Shown: in pieces, positions 22,900 to 35,882 of the stretch
How the letters are laid out: every line of letters starts with the position of its first letter
Position numbering within the stretch: the stretch's first letter is position 1
Assembly: GCF_008831285.2 (NCBI RefSeq)
Contig: NC_045149.1
Span: 11,560,417-11,624,416, forward strand
DNA from: Nymphaea colorata
Lineage: Eukaryota > Streptophyta > Magnoliopsida > Nymphaeales > Nymphaeaceae
Reading direction: 5' to 3'
Length of the DNA: 64,000 nt
The notes under the pieces: generated by a model
What the model was told of the DNA's origin: nothing
What the model saw: the letters and a program-made list of their open reading frames with translations, nothing else
The model's database searches: none
Made by a program: the position numbers and the translations under genes

Positions 22900-25072
22900 T
22901 TAATGGATCATCTATTGCACAGTACCTGAAAATATTGATTGTGTTGTCACAAAGCTTTAATCCGGCATTTGATTCATGGTTGCATGTTGATCAATTAGTC
23001 TTAGGTTGGATTAAAGCTACTGTTTCTAAACCGATCCTTGTTCAACTTATCTCATGTATCTCTATCTGTGGTGTTTGGATTATGCTTGAGCAACAATATG
23101 CAACTAAATCAAATTTACTCATCAATATACTAATACATGACTTGCAAAACTATCAAAAATCAAGATATGTCTACGACTGATTATCTACAGCATGTTAAGT
23201 TTCTTAGTGACTCTTTGGCTTCTATGGCCTAGCAAGTATATGAGGCTTTTCATTACCACCATTACTATGTTTAAAACTACCAAAATTTCGGAGCTTTATG
23301 ATTTATTGATTGCTAAAGAAAATATGCTCAATTTCTTGCTGCTACCTCGCTGCAGCCGTGGCAATTCTAATGGTGGACAAGGCAAGAGGTGGGATAATGG
23401 TTGTGGGTCTTCCAATGGATCTTTAGTTCCCACCCCAACCAAGGGTTATCCTGCCACTATTGTAGTCACAAGAACTACATTTCACACCAGTGCCATGACA
23501 TATACCCAAAGCTTTTATGTGAGACCTCAAGCTAGAGCAAAACAGTCCTCAAGCATGGAAGTGAGACCTATGAATACTGAGGCTAATGCATACTGGTATC
23601 TGGATGTAGGGGACAACCCATCACATGATTAACAATGAGCATCCATACAAGGTAAAGTTCCCCACTTTGGATCCAATTCTGTGCTTGTTGTCTATTGGCA
23701 ACAATAAGAAATTAAGTCTTACTTATGTGTTAAATGTTATTCTTCACAAACAAGTTCACTTTTTTGAAGAATGTGTCCCATGTGCCCACTATTAAGAAAA
23801 ACCTTATCTGTTTCCAAGTTTACCAAAGGTAATGGCTGGAAGATGGAGTTTCATCTAATGGTTGCACTATTAAAAATATGCAGATGAGGGTCACGATTCA
23901 CATGGGTCCAGATAAAGAAGGCATGTAGCCTTGGATGAGAGCTGATTTTCACAAAGTTTCTGCCAAGAATAAAGTGCCACCTAAGTTAGATAATGGCACC
24001 AATAAGGTGTTAGATAGTAGCAAGTCAATGCACTGTTCTGCTAATGTTTCTAAGAACTTAAGTAATTTTGTTGGTTTGTGGCATTTTTGACTTGGACATG
24101 TAAATTGTTTGTTGATGAACAAAATTATTCATATAGTACCACTTGATAAATCTAGTTTTTGTTGTATGTGCTCTTACAAAAATCCATAAACTCCATTTCA
24201 TTAATGTTGATTTTCATGCATCTTCACCTTTACAACTTTTTCATGCCGATCTATGGAGGCTAGCACTACGCTGGTTGCTTACGGTTCTCATGGACTTTTA
24301 CACTAAAAAAGAAGTCTGAGGCCTTCGGTTGCTTTTAAATTTTTCACAAAATAGTTGAGTGATAACTATATCATAAAATTAAAATCTTCTATAGTGACTG
24401 GGAGAAGTTCATAAGTCATATTTTTCTGCTTATCTTGCTTATGTGGAATTGAATAATGGGGTTTTATGTCCACATATGCCTCAACAACATGGAGTAGTGG
24501 AACAAAATCATCATCATATAGTAGAGATAGGTTTGAGCATTCTATGCCAATTTACCAGCACATTTTTGGACATATGCTTTCAAGGCATTTGTTCATGTTA
24601 TTAATTGTCAGCTGAGAAAATAACTCCTTATGAAATGCTTCTTGAAAAATCACCTTAAATTAATCACTTAAAGGTATTCTTTTGCACTGCATATTCTCTA
24701 TCAGGGCCTCACAAAAGTCTAAGATTGTGCCGGAGTCTCAAGTGTGTATTTTTGTTGGCTACGCAAAGTGCCACAAGGGATACATCTGCTACAATCTGGT
24801 TGACCGTCATACTATTATTTCTTGCCACTTTATATTTGATTAAGGAACATTCTTATACTTCGGTAGATATCTTCTCACTGCTACACATACTATCATTAAT
24901 TGGCTCACATATGAGGACAAGACCACTAACCCACCACCCACAACTCAACCTCTTATTACTCTTCCTAATCCAAGCATTGACATTGTTGACCAGCAGCATG
25001 AACACTTTTCAAGTTCCAGATTAACTGTTACACGAAATGGCAATATCAATCTTAAGCAGCACCCCACGTCAA

Positions 25073-25108
25073 TAGTAGTGGAGCCAAAAAAAAATCGCTG
25101 GAGGGGCA

Positions 25109-25154
<46 letters not shown>

Positions 25155-25248
25155 AACAAATATTTAAGATTTCCATTTAAAAGTAAAAAACTTTTAGGAG
25201 ACTAGTGTGGGCAACTGCCCACACCAGTCACTTGTTGCTACGCCACTG
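25073..25248. mobile_element. hAT-type MITE (CAGTGGCGGAGCC family) with TA microsatellite
   Basis: This 176-bp insert in Copia-2 lies between its integrase and RT remnants. Ends are TAGTAGTGGAGCC on the left and CAGTGGCGTAGCA as the reverse complement of the right. The flanking 8-bp duplications are CACGTCAA (25065-25072) and CACGTCAG (25249-25256). It carries a (TA)n run at about 25110-25152, and GTGTGGGCAACTGCCCACAC is a perfect palindrome near its right end. Same family as the elements at 34518, 36445 and 43963. Confidence 0.82.
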
Positions 25249-26697
25249 CACGTCAGAGTCATGACCCATTTGAACCTATTCAAGAACTTGCTGTTGTTCC
25301 TATCCAAACCAGTGCTCCTGGTCCCCATTCCATGATCACGAGGCCTCAAGAAGGATTCTAAAGACCAAAGGCTTTTTTCCTATTCTTGTCAACTTACTAA
25401 ATCCTTAGGTGAAATTGAGTCAATCACATTGGAAAAAGCTCAATAGGATCCAAGATAGATTGAAGCTTTGTAAAGTGAGATTGATGCCCTTCACAAAAAT
25501 AATACAGGGGATTATATATCTCATCAACTTCAATCTAATATTGTTGAATGTCGGTGGATTTATAAAATCAAGCAGCACATAGATGGGACTAAAGTTATAT
25601 TTAAAGCTAGACTTATTACAAAAAAGGTATAGTCAAGGAGAAGGCATCAACTATGTTGACATGTTTAGTCCGGCCATAAAACCAACCACTCGTCTCCCAA
25701 GTCACAACATCAATAATGCTTCCCTCCATGGTCATCTAAAACAAGAAGTCATTATGAGCCAACCACCTAGTTTTGAATATAAGAGTTGTTCTAATCACAT
25801 CTGCAAATAAAAAAAAAAATCTTTGTATTGACTCGAGCAAACCCCAAGGGAGCCTCAATACGTATCTGTTGACATAGGGTTCCATCGATCCATATCAGAT
25901 TCCTTTTTATTTATTATCATCAACCTCCAAATTTTGCATCTTAACTTATGCTGATGATATCATTTTGACAAAAGACTCTACTCAAGAGACACACTAGGTA
26001 TTCATGATGTGGGACAAAATGTCGTTATCAAGATTTGATGGAGAGAAACATAAAGATACCACATCCTATCGAACCATTGTGGGTCCTTTCCCAGTATATA
26101 ACATTTACAATGACATTGCTTCTGTGAACAAAGCATGGAATTCATGTATGATCCTACTGACATTCATTGAGCTCATCTGAAAATAATTGTGGAGTATTTA
26201 TTGGGCACTCACTGACATGGTCTCAAGCTTCAACCAACTTCACATTGGAAGCTTGATGCTTTTCTTGATGTAGATTGGGTTTCATGTTCGGATGATTGAC
26301 ACTAATGGTTTTGTCACTATAATGGGATGATATATTATATCATGAGGCACTACTAAGCAACACATTTTCGTTCAATCTAGTACAAAGGCAGAATATAGAG
26401 TTGTGAGCAGAACTAGGGTAGAGTTGATTTGGTTTTGACATCTTCTTGAAGACCTTTATAAGAAGGCATACCTATTTTAAAGTGTGACTAACTGGGAACA
26501 ACCTGGCTGCAAATCCTGTTTTTCACATCTGCACAAAGCACATTGAGATCGACTGTCATTTTGTTAGGGAGAAGGTTGCATGCCAAGAAATATGGATGGA
26601 GTTTTTGTGCTCAGAAGTACAGCTTGTGGACATATTAACTAAGCCCATTGCTGGCCATGGTTCCATATCTCCAAGACAAGCCAACTAAATAAGATAA

Positions 26698-26956
26698 TGA
26701 TAAGGATCTATTGCCTAAAATCAAAGATGTGGTTAAAAGAATCTGCCATTCTCGTTGTAATCTTGACCCACCAAATGTAGATCTCAATTGCAATAACAAT
26801 AGTAAATCAAAAGTTAATGCACCTCCCTTTGGTGATTGTAGAAAATATGTGACAGTAGAGAGAGGTGCCACTATCATCGATGTAGGTTTTTACAACTGAA
26901 CCTCGTTAAATAGATGTCTCTTCTTTTCCTTGGTTTTTCCTCTGTTAACTTTTACA
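26698..26956 (+). repeat. Copia-2 right LTR
   Basis: This 259-bp repeat starts TGATAAGGATC and ends AACTTTTACA, the same 3' end as the left LTR. A short open frame (26711-26899) is a by-product of LTR sequence. Confidence 0.82.
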
Positions 26957-28398
26957 ACAACCATGAATCTGTTTCATGCATAGTTTACAAGTTCATCCTT
27001 TAGAAATGTTCGTCAATAATCATTTCACGAAAATCATGCATTAGACAGTGTCAGGTTTTAGGTAATTGGTGCTTCACATAGAAATAATTAGGGTTTTTCA
27101 TGTACTCATTAATTGGTTTCATTTGGTGGTTCTTTAATTCTAATTCAGTATGAACATGAGCTCTTTCAATGTTTGATGATGTGTTTTAAAATATTGGTAC
27201 ATGCATTAAGATTTAGTTTAAATGTTTTCATGAAGATTATAGTGAGTGTCACTTTCTAAAGAAAGTAGTGTTTTAGATTTGATTCACTTAGACTGCATTT
27301 GTTTTAGTTATTACTCTGTTAATTTTTTATGTTCCATCATGTGGCTGTGTTTACATGAGTCTAAATTGATTTAAATTTTGTTAATTAATTGCTTGTTGGA
27401 ACCTGTTATGTGATGTAGTGTACAAGTCAAAATTAGTTTCATTTTGCTTCAGTTTTGCGAAAACCGGATTTTGAGAAGATCTGCAAATACATTTTGAACG
27501 GTTCTACAAAGAATTTGAATATAAAATTTTATACTATCTTGGTCAATTTTTGTAGAGTCTCTACATAAATCAAACCTTGTTGAGTTCCCATTCTTTAATA
27601 AAACACTAGAAACTTTTAATTGAATGGCATTAGTGCCTGCCACAAAATCTGACTTCGCTTTGACTGTCAAAAGTCTTGAGCAACTTTAATGAAATGAAAA
27701 GCAAAGTCATGTATGCTTACATATATGCTTACCTTTACTTTGAAAATTGCTTGTGATATGACGTGACATTCCTCACACCATTGCAAGTTAAGAGGGCTTT
27801 TTGTGTTTTGCTCATAAAGAGGACGTGATAGGAATTTGAAGTTGCGAGTGCTTTCATTGTACTTATTTTTCATTTTTTCATCATTATTTCCACTGCGGAT
27901 TGCAGACCACCATCACTTGTGCATTGTCCATGGGCCATTCCCTTTTAGAGGCAAGACAATCAGGGGGAAGGGAGGGATTAGATGGAAAATTGATTTCATT
28001 TGATATAATTTTTTTTGGCTATTTTGCCCACTAATTTTTTGTATTTCATGGAACCGGGATAGAAAAAAATTGAAGTTCTCATAACTTGTAATGTTTGTTT
28101 CTCTCAAAATATAAATGATTTGTCAATTATGTAGCTTGGGTTGTTTTCTTTGAAGTGTCTGGATATAATTTCCACCAGAATTAGATACCATTTGCCCTCT
28201 TTTTGGATTATTCCCATAAATTTTTCTAAAACATTGTATTATGCATAACAAATCACAGTTTAGGAATTTCAATTGTTTTTCTTTTTAAATTTAAAAAATT
28301 TTTGTCATAGGTTATAGAGTTCCAACTCCGTGCAGTTAAAGTCCAATTTCAATTTTGGTTGATTTATTTCATGTCATTACATAAGTAGTTTATGAGTT
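26957..28398. other. AT-rich stretch, no gene recognised
   Basis: Several open frames of 60-75 codons lie on the minus strand (27449-28107), with no motif or repeat. I see nothing further here. Confidence 0.35.
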
Positions 28399-28749
28399 CA
28401 CTACAAAAAATGACTTATTATTGGCGCTACTTACAAGAACCGTCAATAATAAACAATGATCTACAATCTGTGTGAACAAAAAGTCAACTCATCAATATAG
28501 GTTTTTACTGACCTGTGAGACCACTTAGTAAAAGTTTCGGTTATTACTGACAGGTACTTCTCTTGTCAGTATTATTTTAACCCAATATTGATGTTTTCAC
28601 TGACGTTTCTAGACCATTAGTAAAGCTAATTATTGATTGTTTTTGCCACCCATCAGTATTTGTTGAGTATCACTAATGGTTTCTACTACCTTCGATAATG
28701 AACTGATTATCAGTGACATACATAAGTGAGCCATCAGCATTTATGGATA

Positions 28750-28963
28750 TATGATTAACGATTTACGGACCGTCACTGCGTGTTTATATTTTAGTGATGG
28801 CTTTTTCATCTCATCAATGAACATTAAACTTTATTTTCTCCCATCAGTCTCCCTTTATATGATTGACGATTTACAGACCGTCACTGCATGTTTATATTTT
28901 AGTGACGGCTTTTTCATCTCATCAATGAAAATTAAACCTTATTTTCTCCCATCAGTCTCCCTT
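28750..28963 (+). repeat. Tandem duplication, 107-bp period, in the CACTA element
   Basis: Copies begin at 28750 and 28857 (ATATGATT(A/G)ACGATTTAC) and differ at a handful of positions. Each carries the subterminal core ACCGTCACTG, so the duplication multiplies transposase-type binding motifs. Confidence 0.85.
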
Positions 28964-29069
28964 TCCCCCCTTCTGCTTGTTCTTCCCCTTTTGCTTCTTC
29001 CTCGTTCACCTAGGCACTACTAGTGACATAGCTGCCCAACGGCAATGTAGCTGATCTGCAGTGGTGATC

Positions 29070-29238
29070 AAGGGCGAACCTAAGATTTTTTTCAGGAGCA
29101 AGCCAAACGGTTCAACAAACTTATCTAGGTAGGGCTAAACTAAACCTGAATCTAAAAAATTCGTTACGCATTTTCAATTTTTGTAATGTAATTTTTTTTT
29201 TTCAAATAGTTGGGGTGGGGCCATGGCTTAGGTGGGCC
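29070..29238. mobile_element. Possible hAT-like MITE inside the CACTA element
   Basis: An AT-rich core is bounded by GGGCGAACCTAAG on the left and CTTAGGTGGGCCC on the right, which are imperfect inverted repeats. No clean target duplication was found, so this is tentative. Confidence 0.4.
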
Positions 29239-30475
29239 CCCCCTCCCTCCTCCCCTGGTGGTGATACATCTCCACCAGCCATTGTCAGTGATGAGTGCAC
29301 CCATTCAGCTGCAATGAAGCAGGCCTCCATCGGTGTCCCACCTCTACCACATGTATTGTGTTTCTTTCTTCCTTTATCTTGTTCTAGTTTTCTATTTTCT
29401 GGTTGTTTGTCTAAGCAAGAAGAGGCGTTGCCACTGATTCAAATCCCTTGGCAAATTGTTCATGTCAGATTGAAATGCTGACTGCCAAAATAGTTGCTTG
29501 ACTTTGATTTATTCTTAATCCATAGAATTTGTTTTGAAGTGACAAACATCATAGGGGATTATAGAGGTAGTTGTAGAGGTTATGGTGTTGGAGACTCTAT
29601 TTCCAGGGGTATTCCTATGCTTGCAAAGTTTTGCAGCAAGCGACAAACCAAAAGAGTCAATCGAGTGTGGCCTCATGAGTTATTTTGGCAGGTGTATTCT
29701 AAGAGCAGATAATGGAAAAGGTGCTAGTTTTGGATCACATTATTGTGTAAATATGAATGAGCATCAAGTTTTTTATGGCTTCCACCAAAGTTGATGTATG
29801 TGTTGCTGTGTGAATGCTCTTACATGTCATGTTAGTTATATCAACTCCTTTTAGTTAGACTGGAAGAAACTAGGCAACTAGAACTATGCTGTAGAAAAAG
29901 ACTATATTCTTGCTAGTGACTTTTATCATATTTTTGTGAATCAAATTTTGCACATCAAAAGATGATCATTGTAAAACCCTACGGTTTGGTACTTCTCATA
30001 TGATACATGTTTTCATTATATGGTGTATTATGATTAATTTGCTCATCAGTATGACCATATGAAGTTTTACATATTTGTTAGAGATGGTAAACAAACAAAT
30101 AGAGTCAGATTTATCTTTTCTATATCATCTCATGCTTGCATATGGACAGGATCCAAATACTCTGGTTTATTATGCATGGTAGTCTCTTCTGTTGCTTATT
30201 TATCGTAGCTTTTGGCCATTTAATTCCTTAGGCTTACATAAGTTTTAGATGATTTAATTACTTATGGCATGGCGAGTTGATCAGCAGAAATTATAGGGGA
30301 AGAGGCAAGAGAGGGATCATCCTGCGTTGTCCTTTGACTGGTGATCATCAAGAGGTGAGTAGAAAATTTCAAGTGGTCTCGGTTGACGTTGTAAGTGACA
30401 CCCTAGTGGCCCTCACTAAGTGACGTGGCATAATGACCAGGCATCCACTGGGATCCACCATCTCAGCTGGCATTA
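29239..30475. other. CACTA interior, no transposase recognised
   Basis: Open frames at 29215-29794 have no recognisable domain. They could be captured host sequence or chance. A poly-A run lies at about 30477-30489. Confidence 0.35.
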
Positions 30476-31155
30476 CAAAAAAAAAAAAAGGAAACACTGA
30501 CGCGTGGATCACTTGTCTGTGAAAGTCAATTTTTACTGACATTCAACTTGAAGTGTCCATGAAGATGGACTTTCACCGACGTGCAGATAATGGTGTCAAT
30601 GAACATTGGCTTTCACCAACGTGTCCAGACTACATGTTGATGAAAGTTCAGTTTTACCAACGGCTGGAAAGTTGCCGTCAGTAAAAATAATGATTTTAGT
30701 TTACGAACACCTGAGACTCCATGCATTGGTGAAGGTGTTATTCCAGCGACAGATTACCGACGCCGAGATGTTGCTTTAGTATAACGTACCTCTTTACAGA
30801 TGGCTTGTGCTTGTGGACGAAAGCAACTTTCATTGACGTTGAGTACATGTTGTTGAAAGTTCTGCACAACTTTCACCTGGGTAAGGATCATCATCGACGT
30901 TTGTACATTCGTTGCTAATACTATTATGGACGTCTGATAGCTGTCAGTAATAATATATTCAACTATGTTCATCACGTGTCAGCCATGAACACAATCTACA
31001 CCAACGCATGCAGTGGAAATGTCGGTGATAGTTTTCACCGTGAAAATTTGTTCACCAACATCCGAGGGCAACATCAGTAAAAGGTTTACCGACATTTACG
31101 TCACCTCTACTGACATTTTTTTGGCTGGTCAGTAATAGGTTTATTTTTTGTAGTG

Positions 31156-32116
31156 TAGACGTCCTATGTGGGACTAAAAGATTATTTTACAAAACTTCAT
31201 GTAATTAACTTTATTTAATTTTAGATAAGGCACCCCAAGCCCACCTAAGTGATGTCGCATATGAGGTACTTTAGTCTTTTTTTATTGGTTTTATTTATTG
31301 CTTTTTTGTATACCAGAGAGGTAGCTCTCTTATCAGAGTACGGTCAATGTAGAATTAAGTTATAATTAGTTCATTTAATTATTATCCTATATTTCATCCA
31401 TGTGATAATTTGTTTGGTTCAAATTCTCTGTATGTTCCATGTTTATTTGGGTTGGCTTAGTGTGGTGAGTTCATAAGGTCTCAAGGTTAGTCGACTAATT
31501 TATTTGATTAATTATTTTAGTTTTTATTATCTTGAGTAATATACTGACTTTATTTTTAAGCTTTTCAAGGTTGTTGATCTTATACCCGGGTTCAGTGTTC
31601 CATGTTGAATAATTCAAAGTTGAGCACAGGATTTGATGTGTCAAGCATAGCTTAGGAGCTTTTTCTAGTTTAGAATTTGTTTTCTCTCTTATTTGGATTG
31701 ACTGGGTGTTCTTTGTATGATGCATGAATATTATTTATTTGAACACTTATGCTTGACTAGTAATAGGATGTCTGCTATAGAAGTAATAATTAAGGGTGCG
31801 AGAAATCAACAAACTATAAAAAACTTGATTTGACATTTGGTCTAGAGCGAGGATGCAAAATGAAGTTAGAATTAGATCATTTTATAAGAAATAGACTTGT
31901 TTCAGCTCAATTGAGTCTGAACTAAGACAAAGACCAGGAGAGGGAGCTGGGGGCCAGTGGCGGACACTACAAAAAAAAACATGGATTCACAATACGATGC
32001 ATGGTGTGGGCCAGCCAATAAAAAATTTCTTTTAATTGAAGAACTTGAAATTACACTATAATGTTCCAAAAATTACATAAGCTTATACCAGACCTGTGTT
32101 GGTGACTAGAGTGCCC
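31156..32116. other. AT-rich stretch, no gene recognised
   Basis: A CAGTGGCGGA motif at 31955-31964, followed by a GGTGTGGGCCAGCC phrase, may be a truncated member of the CAGTGGCGGAGCC MITE family. No right end was found. Confidence 0.35.
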
Positions 32117-32119
32117 TTA

Positions 32120-33416
32120 GAGGTCGTTTGATGACCACCGTGTGTCCTGTCTAATCAAAATTTTCATCAAACATTGGCTACCGGATAGGCTGGATAAGAT
32201 GAACAGCTAGACACAAATATAAATTGTTTTTTTGTTTCATTCCGTTCTAAGCTAACCCTCAGAACAGAACAAGACATAACACTTTGCCTCTCTCTATTGT
32301 TTGATTCTATTGTCAATGGTAGCTAAAGCCCATTTTGCATTGTCTATTGAGATGTGTTGCAAATGGCAACGATTGGGTTACTGGATCCATTTGAAGGTCA
32401 ATGATAAAACAGGTCACACTGGAGAGTGATTCTCTTTTGTCCTTGCCCTGTGTCTTTTTTTCCATGAAATTTTCTGTTAGCCGATGGTTTTTTACCTTCA
32501 CGGTTGACAAGTTGTATGAAATTTGCATGTGATAGCACAACTTATATTGGTTTTTTATCAATATCGGTGTGTTGTTGGTATCAGTATCAGAAGTAAATCG
32601 TTTTACAAACGGGTAGAGTTCTGAGCTGCATCGAGCTACATCTAATCGGAGGAATTGGGATATATTTTTCGTTGTCTACGTTTCAAAACTACTAATATTT
32701 GCATCATTTTCTCTCGTTCCAGCTTGAGGCTCCATACCATTATTAGTCTCAAAAGGGCACACCTTGATATTGAACTTCTGATCTTCTTCAACTAGAACTC
32801 CTTGCGTTTGTTATTACAATCACAACTAGAACTCCTTGCGTTTGTTATTACAATCAGAACATATCGCCGATCCACACTATGTTGTCCCTTACAAGCCTAT
32901 ATGTTTCGTTTTTCAGATCGATTTAATTTCTAATATAAAAAGAGGAATATAGGCCAATGCAGGCTGATCGGCAGCTACCAATATCGATCAACAAACTGAT
33001 ATGATGCCGATACCAATCTTGGTAACATTTCTCTCAACAATACGGAGGAAGGTTTTATTGGCACTTCATTGAATTCTTCAAAAGATGAAGCTTTCGTTCT
33101 CTTTATTAAGAACAAACAAATCCTGTGTGGCTGACAATAATCGGTTTTCTATAGGACATTAAGACATTCTAGAGCACACTTTGGAGTTGACAAACCTCAT
33201 CCCCATCTCATATATAACATGTTTAAAAAATAAGATATTATAGTGGACAAAACAAATATAATGTCATAAACAAACACTACAGAGGACAGACAGAACTAAC
33301 CAAAGAAGACACAAACATCAGACATAACAGATAGTTCAGACAGGACACAAACAAACGTCAGACAGCACAGACATAACAGACATACACGAAACAATGGACA
33401 GCAATCAAACGACCTC
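32120..33416. mobile_element. PIF/Harbinger (Tourist-like) TIR element
   Basis: The 1297-bp unit has a 13-base perfect inverted repeat (GAGGTCGTTTGAT / ATCAAACGACCTC) and further imperfect similarity inward. The 3-bp duplication TTA flanks it on both sides (32117-32119 and 33417-33419), the preferred PIF/Harbinger target. No transposase domain was seen, so it is non-autonomous. Two copies of a CAACTAGAACTCCTTGCGTT block lie at about 32790 and 32824. Confidence 0.82.
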
Positions 33417-33419
33417 TTA

Positions 33420-33836
33420 AGGATGTCAACGAATCAGATTCGGATTGGATATATCCTTAATCATATCAGTTTTTTCGAATATTCACATATTTAGATTCGA
33501 ATTTGAATAAAAAAAGTCATATCCAAATCTGAAATCCGATTTTACAATCTGAATCCGATTTGAATCCTTGTTTTATATTTATATCTGAATCTGAATATTG
33601 AATTGGACTTTGCCAATTTTGAAATTTGAATAGCATTAGATACAAAATGTTTGTTTAAAAATGAATCTGATTGAATATTTATGTATATCTGAATCTGAAT
33701 CCGATATGATGTCTTTTATTAAATCCGAACCCGATTCGATTTCTTAATAAGATATTAATATTTTTTTTCTATATCGATTTTTTCCAAATCAAATCGGTCG
33801 GATATCCAATTTAAATTGAATATATTGACATCCCTA
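33420..33836. mobile_element. hAT-like MITE of the GGATGTCAA family
   Basis: The ends are AGGATGTCAACGAATCAGAT on the left and TTGACATCCCTA on the right, as inverted repeats. The interior is filled with variants of 'GAATCTGAATCCGAT'. It starts immediately after the TTA duplication of the Harbinger-like element, so one inserted at the edge of the other. The related copy at 53055-53501 has an exact 8-bp target duplication; none is visible here. Confidence 0.7.
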
Positions 33837-34517
33837 AATGCCAAAAAAAAAATGGGGCTCTGACACTCATGTAAACAACACTAAGAGGATAATTGGTTAA
33901 TTCCTATGTCTTCATGGGACTTGATAAGGAGTGAGGCAAAATGGTAAAAGTTGCATAGGGAAACTCCAGTGAATTGACACTCTACTGGGATCCTAGGTGT
34001 TATTGGCCCCTGGATTGGATGGGTTGAGCCAGTTTTTAGGTCGAGGAGCTGACATGGGCTCAAAAGGTTATTGAAAAATTTTTTGGAAACAGTTTAGAAA
34101 TATCCTAAAAAAAGAAAGTACATAGTTAAAGCCTCGACAAGACTGGAGTGGAAAATTTGGGATGCTTACACCTGGCTCTCTCTCTCTCTCTTTTGTTATT
34201 AAATGTTAGTAAAAGTTTAAAGTTTTACCAACGTTGCTTCCTCTTTTACCGCCGTTTTCCAGCCGTCAGTAAAACGTCAAAGTGCTCTACAGTAGGCGGT
34301 GTCCACAAAAGAAAAAAAAAAAATCCCTTCGTCCAAGAATGCCGACTAATATTTTGACTATCAAACCAAGTTGCAGATGAAGCAATGTTCATCTATTTTG
34401 ACTAAAAGATTTTGAGACACACTTTGTGAAAAAGATTCAGCAAGCTTCCTATTGAGCACATTCAATACTTTAAACAATCTTTTTAAAATAATAATAATAT
34501 GAGGTGGAAGGTGACGA

Positions 34518-34697
34518 TTAATGGTGGAGCCAGGAATTATGTTTGGAGTTACACTAATTTGAAAGCATTTTTTTGTCATTAGGGGCACTAATACATATAA
34601 AAAAAAGCAAACTACTAAAGACATTAATACTAAAATAAAAAATTTATAGGGCTGATGTGAACAGTAACTGCATCAACATTTATGTGGCTCCGCAAAT
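34518..34697. mobile_element. hAT-type MITE (CAGTGGCGGAGCC family), in copy A
   Basis: This 180-bp unit has ends TTAATGGTGGAGCCAGG and GTGGCTCCGCAAAT, with 8-bp flanks GGTGACGA (34510-34517) and GGTGATGA (34698-34705). The corresponding place in copy B (about 38560-38580) runs through without it. Confidence 0.75.
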
Positions 34698-34814
34698 GGT
34701 GATGATGGTCATCTAAAGGACTTTCTTCCTGGTGAATTCAATAGTACAACTTGGTAGGAAAATGATAAGTATAAAATATCAAAATCAATTTTGAGTGAAA
34801 TTTATTCTTTTCGG

Positions 34815-34966
34815 TTAATTTTTACTGACATGGTGTCAAAACGTCAACAAAAGTATGCAACACTACCTTTATTGATGTGCACGATAGTAAAGATAATTGT
34901 GACGTTTTGCTTATTTTTATTGATGTTTTTCTTTCATCGGTAAAAACCTCTTTTTGTGTAGTGTGA
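34815..34966. mobile_element. CACTA-type terminal fragment
   Basis: The stretch ends TTTTTGTGTAGTG and contains TTACTGACA, GATGTGC and TCGGTAAAAACC, which resemble the subterminal motifs of the 28399 element. Related motifs (GCCGTCAGTAAAACGTC) sit at 34205-34285. No matching left terminus was found. Copy B lacks the sequence, so it was gained after the duplication or lost from B. Confidence 0.5.
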
Positions 34967-35882
34967 AAAGCTCAAAAGAAAAGAAAAGATTTGTGTCGCT
35001 GAACAATGGTTGTTATCAAGAACTTTTTGATATCATAAAGTCATACAACATATTTTGTGAACCCAAAGAAAGAGTTGAAACACCAAAGACAGTAAAAAAA
35101 TAATCACTCGTCCTCCAAGAGAAAAGAGAGAAAAAGAGTTACCGCTTGGTGTAACGTGTGTTCAACGTTGGACTGATGACGGCGACTGCTCATTTAAAGT
35201 GGAGCCCATACAAAACACGGCATGTTTGGCTTAGTGCCGTGGACTGTAGGAGACAATCCACATAAAGCCTGGTGATAGCATTAACCCTACATCTAGTAGA
35301 TGTATTGGACAGGGATCAGTTCTGCATGTTCTTTGATCCTAAGTCAGCTCGCTTGAAAACTTTGCCAAATGAGTCAAGGTTGGCCTGGCTTGCCTCTTAC
35401 TCCACCCGGCTCGCCCCAACTCGGCCTGACTCAGCTTTCAATAGCCCAATTCAGGTTATTTAAAAATCAACTGAGTCGATGAGTCAACTTGTTGACTCAC
35501 TGACCCAATCATCAATTGGTCCCAATCCTAGTCACAAGTTTGCCAATTACGCTTTGACCTGCCGTTCGGGCCATGCCATATGTCCCACGTCTGAGGGAAC
35601 TATAAAACAAGCCCAAAAGGTTGTTCTTCTCACATGGCTTATTCCTTAAGCATTACTTAGTCAGTGTTGTAAATGTCTTCTCCTGATATGCACCTTTTTT
35701 AATAAATAGCTGTTACATGCATGTATTTCTATTTTTAAACTAAGACATATATTAATTAAATTTATTGGCTCAGGCTCTTTATCTACACATCTAAACTTAA
35801 ATTGGTTTGATGTCCAAGTACAGTGTTATTGAAATTAAAAATCCACAAACATACAATTTTTGAGACTTTGTAAATTATATTT

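Larger units (their letters stand above)
22560..26690 (+). pseudogene. Copia-2 gag-pol remnant
   Basis: A Gag remnant runs from about 22640 to 23640. Its zinc knuckle at 23452-23494 (CHYCSHKNYISHQC) has the knuckle histidine replaced by tyrosine. A decayed protease start (YWYLDVGD) is at about 23588. The integrase region includes FHADLW near 24240. Reverse transcriptase fragments lie at about 25430-25760 (CRWIYKIKQHIDGT) and the RNase H end at 26500-26670 (NLAANPVFHICTKHIEIDCH; VDILTKPIAGHG). The region is full of stops and frameshifts, and the RT catalytic box is not clearly preserved. Same family and roles as Copia-1 but a different lineage of sequence. Confidence 0.82.
22244..26956 (+). 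mobile_element. Ty1/copia LTR retrotransposon, inactivated (Copia-2)
   Basis: Two LTRs flank the element. A perfect 12-base primer site TGGTATCAGAGC (22464-22475) and remnants in copia order (gag, protease, integrase, reverse transcriptase, RNase H) lie between them. It differs from Copia-1 in LTR sequence. The interior holds a 112-bp tandem duplication and an inserted MITE. No target duplication is visible; the exact left edge could be anywhere from 22233 to 22244. Confidence 0.85.
28399..31155. mobile_element. Non-autonomous CACTA (En/Spm-type) transposon
   Basis: The left end is CACTACAAAAAATGACTTAT, and the reverse complement of the right end starts CACTACAAAAAATAAACC, giving a 13-base perfect TIR. 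Both flanks are crowded with short subterminal repeats in both orientations built on 'GTCAGTAA/TTACTGAC' (about 28430-28740 and 30520-31130), a hallmark of CACTA elements where transposase binds. No TNPD-type transposase was recognised, so the 2.76-kb element would need a helper. The 3-bp target duplication is not evident (GTT on the left, TAG on the right). Confidence 0.82.

Noticed and set aside
31955-31975. CACTACAAAAAA at 31965 as a second CACTA left end
   Set aside because: The following bases lack the subterminal GTCAGTAA motifs and the TIR similarity beyond the A-run is absent; more likely part of a truncated MITE.
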